From Holophagae bacterium (lineage in GTDB: Bacteria; Acidobacteriota; Holophagae; Acanthopleuribacterales; Acanthopleuribacteraceae): a DNA stretch of 64,000 bases. The DNA is taken from assembly GCA_029263455.1 (NCBI GenBank), contig JAJCXM010000003.1, positions 62,001 through 126,000 on the forward strand, read 5' to 3'. The translations under genes and the position numbers were made by a program. Shown piece by piece: positions 58,884 through 64,000 of the stretch. Position 1 is the first letter of the stretch. Each line of letters starts with the position of its first letter. The notes beneath the pieces are model-generated. The model saw nothing but the letters and a program-made list of their open reading frames with translations. It had not been told where the DNA came from and made no database searches.

Positions 58884-61052
58884 ATGACCGATCATAGCTA
58901 TGAATTCTTAGATACAAGCTTCGATCCTAATCAACAGACACTTTCTAATGCAAAATGTGTGATCGATTTGCGTCCGCAATTGAGCGACCTTCTGCAATTC
59001 TTCATTCAACGTCAAGGCGAGGTTGTCCTTAAAGAGGAGCTATTCACGGCCATTTGGGGTGACACCATCGTCAGCGAAGACGCCCTCTTCCGCGCCATTC
59101 GTGACTTGAGGAAGAGTCTTAAATCGGCGACCGGTGTTTCCAATCTCATTCGTAATATCCCTAAGAAAGGCTACGTTTGGGAGCAAGAAACTAAAGTCAT
59201 TAACACGCGTGATGACGTCAAAGATACCAAATACAGCCAACCCTCGAGCTCTTTTGAAGTCACCCTTAGCCGGGCACCAAAAAGGAAAAAATTCGTCAAG
59301 CCAATAGGTCTTTTGATATTGACTCTGTGTGCAGTCTTGATTCTCTTCAAAATCTGGCCACAAGCTGCGATTTCGGAAAATACGCCGATTCGACTCGCCA
59401 TATTGCCGGTTGAAAACCTGACCACCGATCAAGAATATGCTTGGATTCAAGCAGGCCTAACCGATGTCGTTGCAAAGTACTTCGAACAATCTCAAAGGTT
59501 AGAGTTAGTACCTCTGGATACAATTCAGGCAGTGGTGGACCAACGCGACTCTAACGTGAAACTGGTCAATGTTCTGGCCGAAACGACCGGAACCAGTCAC
59601 GTTTTAGCGACACAGCTAACACGCGACCAAGACGTCTGGCGCCTTGTCTACACCGTCTATCAAACCGACAAACCCATGTGGTCGGGCGAGTCGGTTGGAA
59701 CCAGCCCCATGGACGTCGCCCGGGATATGACCACAAAGACTTTGCGCGAACTAGTCCCTGTTCAATCTCCCCATATGTTTGAAGGTGTCTTGTCTAGCAA
59801 TGAATATGTCAATGAAACCTACGCAAAAGGGGTGCAGAAACTAGAACACGAAGGTCCAAAGCAGGCGCGACCCTATTTCGAAATATGCATAACACAAGAC
59901 CCTTCATTCATGTGGCCCCACATTCGGCTATCAGAATGTTTGTTTCAAATGGGTGAACCAGAGGCCTGCATCAAGCTTCTTAACGATGTCATTCTGCGCG
60001 CGAATTCGGTGGACAACGAGCTGCTGCTAGCATTCGCACTCCAAGAAAGGGCCCGCCGCAATTGTGATTTTGGTGATTGTCAGAAGGGCGACAACGATCT
60101 TCAACGCGCCACCGAAATCTATCAAAGACGCAAGCACCACTACGGCATTTATGCATGTAAATTAGTTAAGGCATTCGGTCTATTTCAATCGGACAAACCG
60201 GACCAAGCCTTATCGGCGTATGTTGAATTGCTCGACCAAGTAGTTATTTTCGGTGACATGCACGCGCAGGCAAAAATTCACAACAACTTAGGCCTGATGC
60301 ATTACCAATTGGACAGATTTAGCGTCGCCAGGAACCACTATCAGAAAGGCCTTGAGTTGGCGCGTCATTTCGGTTCGAGGGTTACCGAAACTACCCTGTT
60401 GGGGAATTTGGCTATTCTCGACTTGGACGATGGCCATTACGAAGACGCAGTCGCCAGTCTAACTCGCTTGAAGAAAATGCAATTTGCACTTGAAAATGTC
60501 GGCGAGGAAGGGTGGATTACGCTTTCCCTCGGTTTGGCCCAATATTACAGTGGCCATTATTCACAGGCGGAACGCACGCTCATTGAGGCTCAGACAATAC
60601 TTAAAAAGACACACCAGCAGCGACTGGAGCTATTTGCATGGGCATCTATTGCCTACTTACAATTGTTTCGCGGCGATTCGCAGGCCGCGGCCACGACGCT
60701 GAATCAAAGTCGATCAATCGATATTGAGACAGACAGCGACGAGACACGCTGGTTCCATGTTGCTGTGCAGGCTTGGCTAGATGCTGAAACTGGCGAACTT
60801 GACAAAGCCCATCAAATTCTAGCTACCATTCCCCTTGAATTTTCTGAAGCAGACCAGCCCTCACAAATGATATCTGCACTTGTAGACCATCTAAGTGGCG
60901 ATTTCAAGAACGCCTTGCAGCACATGCAAAAAGCAAAAGAGCAACAACCCGCATCCTGGCAGCCCGGTCAAGATCGTTGGTTGGCTACGATGCAAAAGAG
61001 TGTCGAAGATGGCGTCGCACACCCGTTGCCACCCCTTAACCAGTCTTACTAG
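58884..61052 (+). CDS. CadC-like transmembrane regulator with TPR domain
   Basis: A 722-residue protein. The N-terminal OmpR/PhoB-type winged helix (residues of about 5-100: QGEVVLKEELFTAIWGD, ALFRAIRDLRKSLK) ends in the wing IRNIPKKGYVWE. A membrane helix (IGLLILTLCAVLILF, about 137-152) follows. A periplasmic domain (APITxLAILPVENLT-like: RLAILPVENLTTDQEYAW) and then TPR repeats follow. CadC/ToxR-like membrane regulators bind DNA directly. It is divergent from the small acidic protein gene across 114 nt, which it may regulate. 3' overlap of 17 nt with the EI24 gene. Confidence 0.88.
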   Translation: MTDHSYEFLDTSFDPNQQTLSNAKCVIDLRPQLSDLLQFFIQRQGEVVLKEELFTAIWGDTIVSEDALFRAIRDLRKSLKSATGVSNLIRNIPKKGYVWEQETKVINTRDDVKDTKYSQPSSSFEVTLSRAPKRKKFVKPIGLLILTLCAVLILFKIWPQAAISENTPIRLAILPVENLTTDQEYAWIQAGLTDVVAKYFEQSQRLELVPLDTIQAVVDQRDSNVKLVNVLAETTGTSHVLATQLTRDQDVWRLVYTVYQTDKPMWSGESVGTSPMDVARDMTTKTLRELVPVQSPHMFEGVLSSNEYVNETYAKGVQKLEHEGPKQARPYFEICITQDPSFMWPHIRLSECLFQMGEPEACIKLLNDVILRANSVDNELLLAFALQERARRNCDFGDCQKGDNDLQRATEIYQRRKHHYGIYACKLVKAFGLFQSDKPDQALSAYVELLDQVVIFGDMHAQAKIHNNLGLMHYQLDRFSVARNHYQKGLELARHFGSRVTETTLLGNLAILDLDDGHYEDAVASLTRLKKMQFALENVGEEGWITLSLGLAQYYSGHYSQAERTLIEAQTILKKTHQQRLELFAWASIAYLQLFRGDSQAAATTLNQSRSIDIETDSDETRWFHVAVQAWLDAETGELDKAHQILATIPLEFSEADQPSQMISALVDHLSGDFKNALQHMQKAKEQQPASWQPGQDRWLATMQKSVEDGVAHPLPPLNQSY

Positions 61053-61761
61053 CCTGTTCCTTCAAGAAAGCCCAGCCGACAACCTGCTTAGCCAGCAGCC
61101 AGGGAGCCAAAAACCATCCTATGACGGGCACAAAAGCGAGCAGCGCGATGGGCCAGCACAGCGCAATGGCTTGTGCTCCTTGCTGAGATACCACTTTCGA
61201 AAGGGATTCACCAGGGGATATCGTAACCGCCTCATAGGCAGCAATCACGCTACGTCCTGTCAGAAATGAACCACCTAAAACCACAATGAAAAAGCCAACC
61301 ACAGGGATGAATCCTAAAGGCAACAGGCCCAGAGACATGACGATATCTTGAATTGCAACCCAAATGGATGATCTTTGAGTCTGTAGGAACGTGCGCCACG
61401 TGAAGGGATGCGACACTCGATTTCCAAGGTGGCTGACAACCTTTTCGACCAAGTTCTCATACCAAATCCCCATCAATGAGAGCGATATGTTCATGGAAAC
61501 AATAATTAGGAGAGCAGCGATGATCCACTGCAGAATCCAGCCCAAAATGCGCCCCGTAGTTGCTATCCAATCATTATCATTACCAAAAATCCAATTGAGC
61601 GCTGGGTCCAGCAAATATCGTGAACACAGCCAATGCAAAACGAACGCAAGCAAACCAATAACGATGAAATTTATGAACATCGCACGCCAGACAGCTTTCT
61701 TGAGACCCGGCACAAGCACAAGCGCCCTGTTTCCTGCTGCAATTGTCTTCCAAGCAATCAT
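61036..61761 (-). CDS. EI24/CysZ-like membrane protein
   Basis: A 241-residue protein with about five or six membrane helices, matching EI24/CysZ: MIAWKTIAAGNRALVLVPGLKK at the N-terminus, IVSMNISLSLMGIWYENLVEKV, MSLGLLPLGFIPVVGFFI and ALCWPIALLAFVPVIGWFLAPW. CysZ relatives move sulfate; others have unknown roles. No sulfate-assimilation genes adjoin it. Convergent with the CadC-like regulator. Confidence 0.8.
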   Translation of the reverse strand: MIAWKTIAAGNRALVLVPGLKKAVWRAMFINFIVIGLLAFVLHWLCSRYLLDPALNWIFGNDNDWIATTGRILGWILQWIIAALLIIVSMNISLSLMGIWYENLVEKVVSHLGNRVSHPFTWRTFLQTQRSSIWVAIQDIVMSLGLLPLGFIPVVGFFIVVLGGSFLTGRSVIAAYEAVTISPGESLSKVVSQQGAQAIALCWPIALLAFVPVIGWFLAPWLLAKQVVGWAFLKEQASKTG

Positions 61762-62074
61762 GACGTCGTATTTCCTTTAGTCACATGTCGTCTTTTTTGG
61801 TAAATGCACGGTCGCATAAAACATGCGATCCGGAATCATAGCTAACTTATCAGCTGGAGCAGCAGAACGAAGCTAGAAATGACAAAGACTTGCTGCAAAA
61901 AAGTTAGCAAATGACGAGATCAACGACTTGACGTGCAACCAAAACACAAGCATCTATCATTGTCTAGCTATGGATTGCTGTCTATCACGATGCGCCCGAG
62001 ATAATGCGATTCGAGCAGGCACTGATAAAGAACACGAGCTACAATGGCCCTCACATATCTCGCGAGGTTAATCG
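61762..62074. other. Intergenic gap before AidB-like gene
   Basis: A 313-bp divergent gap between the EI24 and AidB-like genes. It is AT-rich in its middle and should contain both promoters. A TTGCTG...GATAAT pair with an over-long 19-nt spacer around 61975-62006 is the best candidate for the plus strand. I see no RNA gene or repeat. Confidence 0.5.
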
Positions 62075-63715
62075 TTGAACTGGGGAAATCCAACACATCA
62101 GGTAGAGAATCAACCGCAACCGCCTGGCGAACAGAACCTGTGGCTGGACGACCCAATACTTCGGAACTTGGTCGCGAGTAGCGACGCACAGTGGATACAA
62201 AATGAGGCCAAACAATTTGGCGCCCTAATGGGTCATCCCAAAACCACTTTTTTAGCGAGCGAAGCCAATCGTTTTCCGCCCGAACTTCACACCCACGATA
62301 AATATGGCCATCGAATCGACGAGGTGACCACCCATCCATCTTGGCACGAGCTCATGGCCATCGCCGTTGAAAACAAACTGCATAACCTGCCCTGGCTGCA
62401 ATCAAGCACGGCCGGTCACCAAGCGAGAGCTGCGATGTTTTACCTATTCAATCAAGTTGAGAATGGCGTCGCCTGTCCCATGTCCATGACTTACGCTGCG
62501 GTCCCTTCTTTGTGTCAAGAGCCAAACCTATATGAGACGTTGCGCCAGGGTTTAGATAGTCACATTTATGATCCGAGCTTTGTGCCGATGAAGCAAAAGA
62601 AAGGCATATTGTTGGGTATGGCTATGACCGAAAAACAAGGTGGCTCCGATGTTCGCAGCAATACCACATTTGCCCAGCAACAAGCGGACGGTCATTTTCG
62701 GCTAACTGGCCATAAATGGTTCTGTTCCGCGCCCATGTGCGACGGATTCTTAACGCTTGCCCAAACCGACGCAGGACTAACTTGCTTCTTTGTCCCTCGC
62801 TGGGAACCCGATGGAACGCGTAACCGAATGCTTATCCAGCGACTCAAGAACAAATTAGGAAATCGTTCGAATGCCTCCAGCGAAATTGAGTATGACCAAG
62901 CGTATGCTCAGTTGGTTGGTGATCAAGGTCGAGGTATCGCGGTAATTCTCAATATGGTCTCGCATACAAGACTAGACTGTGTGGTTGGGTCGGTGGGCAT
63001 GATGCGTGCTGGCATTCGACTTGCTTTTCAGCATGTCTCAGGACGCAGTGCATTCGGCAAACGACTTATTGATCAACCTCTTATGCAACAGGTACTAAGT
63101 GACCTGGTAATTGAATGGGAAGCCTCGCTTAGATTTGCCTGGTTGATGGCGGGAACCTATGACAGTGAAGACGCCGAAACACGTGATTACGGGCGCCTAC
63201 TCACTGCGATTGGTAAGTTTTGGGTGTGCAAGCGCACGCCTGCTGTTGTCGCAGAAACATTAGAGTGTTTGGGAGGGGCCGGCTTCATCGAAGAGCACCA
63301 TCTCGCACGCTTTTACCGTGAAGCCCCGCTCAACTCGATTTGGGAAGGCAGTAGCAACGTGATTGCTTTGGACATCATCCGCACCTGCACTCGCCTGCCC
63401 GGTGTTCTTGAACAATTTATGTCGCAAATGCAGCGCACACAGGGAGAGAACAAAGGTTTCGATCGTGCTCTAGAATCGCTACCAGAGACCTACCGGTTGG
63501 CTGTCGCAGATCAAGCGTATGCGCGTCAATTCGCCTGCCTTTTGGCCCAGCTAATACAAGCTCAGCTCATGTTAGCTGAAGGCTCAACTTGTGTCGGTGA
63601 TGCCTTTATGACGACACGGTTTTCTCTCAATGAAACGTCGCCAGTTTTTGGTGCGCAAAGGATACCTAACACCGCAGCTATTCTGCGCTCAGCTTTCTCG
63701 GAGGAATTCGATTGA
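62075..63715 (+). CDS. AidB-like acyl-CoA dehydrogenase
   Basis: A 546-residue flavoprotein of the AidB/acyl-CoA dehydrogenase group. It has AidB-typical FNQVENGVACPMSMTYAAVPSL, MAMTEKQGGSDVRSNTT, GHKWFCSAPMCDGFLTLAQ and LNSIWEGSSNVIALDI, the last with the catalytic Glu. AidB protects against alkylation damage, though its reaction is unclear, so a fatty-acid role cannot be ruled out. TTG start at 62075 with GAGG upstream. It overlaps the mnmH start (TTGA). Confidence 0.9.
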   Translation: MNWGNPTHQVENQPQPPGEQNLWLDDPILRNLVASSDAQWIQNEAKQFGALMGHPKTTFLASEANRFPPELHTHDKYGHRIDEVTTHPSWHELMAIAVENKLHNLPWLQSSTAGHQARAAMFYLFNQVENGVACPMSMTYAAVPSLCQEPNLYETLRQGLDSHIYDPSFVPMKQKKGILLGMAMTEKQGGSDVRSNTTFAQQQADGHFRLTGHKWFCSAPMCDGFLTLAQTDAGLTCFFVPRWEPDGTRNRMLIQRLKNKLGNRSNASSEIEYDQAYAQLVGDQGRGIAVILNMVSHTRLDCVVGSVGMMRAGIRLAFQHVSGRSAFGKRLIDQPLMQQVLSDLVIEWEASLRFAWLMAGTYDSEDAETRDYGRLLTAIGKFWVCKRTPAVVAETLECLGGAGFIEEHHLARFYREAPLNSIWEGSSNVIALDIIRTCTRLPGVLEQFMSQMQRTQGENKGFDRALESLPETYRLAVADQAYARQFACLLAQLIQAQLMLAEGSTCVGDAFMTTRFSLNETSPVFGAQRIPNTAAILRSAFSEEFD

Positions 63716-64000
63716 AACCTTATTACCCTCCGATTGACGCCGACCAGGCTCTAAAACAGCTCGAGACTAATTTTGATTCATTCAGTTGGCTAGACGTTCG
63801 TTCAGAGAAAGAGTTTGAGGCAGGTGAAGTACCTGGTTTCAGCAATGTACCCATCTTAACAACACGTGAACGTCACGAGGTGGGTATCTGTTTTAAGGCC
63901 AAAGGTCAACAGGAAGCGATCGACCTTGGCCAAAAGATCGTCGCACCGTTTCGACAGAGCCGTGTCGAAAACTGGCTGAAGCTAGCTCAAGGACGCCCTA
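63712..64000 (+). CDS. mnmH: tRNA 2-selenouridine synthase (N-terminal part)
   Basis: The first 96 residues of MnmH/SelU, cut by the window end. It exchanges sulfur for selenium at wobble uridine of certain tRNAs. The rhodanese domain is visible: FSWLDVRSEKEFEAGEVPGF, SNVPILTTRERHEVGICFKAKGQ and EAIDLGQKIV. The TTG start at 63712 overlaps the AidB-like stop and has GGAGG at 63700-63704. The catalytic Cys and the P-loop lie beyond the window. Confidence 0.85.
   Translation, partial: MKPYYPPIDADQALKQLETNFDSFSWLDVRSEKEFEAGEVPGFSNVPILTTRERHEVGICFKAKGQQEAIDLGQKIVAPFRQSRVENWLKLAQGRP

Noticed and set aside
1-64000. CRISPR array or cas genes
   Set aside because: No series of regularly spaced direct repeats was seen; the only short tandem repeats are two 39-bp units at 58.5 kb.

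Overview
This window looks like a chromosomal segment of a free-living, probably marine or aquatic, Gram-negative bacterium. Support comes from a cytochrome bd oxidase, a LolA-like protein, lipoprotein and outer-surface type signal peptides, and many large secreted proteins. A Ser/Thr kinase with a C-terminal TPR array, next to a separate ECF-type sigma factor of the kind common in Acidobacteriota and Planctomycetes, plus multi-domain secreted BNR/FnIII/protease proteins, suggests Acidobacteriota (Holophagae-like). That placement is inference; there is no rRNA here to test it. Base composition is balanced, gene density is high, and many neighbouring genes overlap by 4 nt (ATGA or TTGA). TTG and GTG starts with good GGAGG sites are frequent.

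Layout. 0-13 kb: a thioredoxin-like protein, a long-chain acyl-CoA synthetase, a small zinc-ribbon protein, secreted beta-propellers (SMP-30-like and a 1,088-aa BNR protein), a TetR/DUF3995 operon with a palindromic operator, SprT, DUF1304, DUF1223 and cydAB. 13-21 kb: a VIT/vWA protein overlapping a rhombosortase-like protease, a LysR/DoxX/SnoaL block, a TPR lipoprotein and a secreted M12-like metalloprotease. 20.6-21.6 kb is a non-coding island with about 60-bp inverted repeats and REP-like hairpins. 21.6-28.4 kb: a phosphatase, a queuosine-precursor transporter, an S41 peptidase with a LolA-like partner, dusA, a cyclophilin and a two-gene ABC exporter. 28.4-30.9 kb is a cassette-like accessory zone: three small genes (4-TM protein, double VOC protein, DUF2200), an attC-like palindrome and two diverged direct repeats of about 130 bp.

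31-39 kb (minus strand) is a tight seven-gene run: chorismate-lyase-like protein, flavin-dependent-halogenase-like enzyme, hotdog thioesterase, DMT-type membrane protein, PaaK-like aryl-CoA ligase, giant FtsX-type permease and YedK. The first five genes read as a compact route from chorismate to an activated, possibly halogenated hydroxybenzoate. A perfect 8-bp inverted repeat precedes the run. A FAN1-type nuclease lies upstream.

40.9-46.5 kb (minus strand) is a coupled four-gene operon: PLP-dependent threonine-synthase-like enzyme, DUF1611 (DgcN-like), a fusion of a MurL-like PP-loop domain to a creatininase-family amidohydrolase, and a dipeptide-epimerase/DgcA-like enolase-superfamily enzyme. 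All point to D/L-glutamate or glutamyl-peptide chemistry. I regard this and the halogenase-like operon as the strongest candidates for undescribed systems.

46.8 kb: tRNA-Thr(TGT) with a near-consensus promoter. 47-58.5 kb: two paralogous 854-aa secreted trypsin-like proteases flank a block with a TPR kinase, a secreted protein made of two nearly identical 195-aa repeats, an ECF sigma factor and a secreted LolA-like protein. The two proteases and the BNR protein share a C-terminal jelly-roll plus a short Trp-Pro/Cys tail that may be a sorting signal. 58.5-64 kb: a small acidic protein, a CadC-like TPR regulator, an EI24-type membrane protein, an AidB-like acyl-CoA dehydrogenase, and the start of mnmH (selU), cut by the window end.
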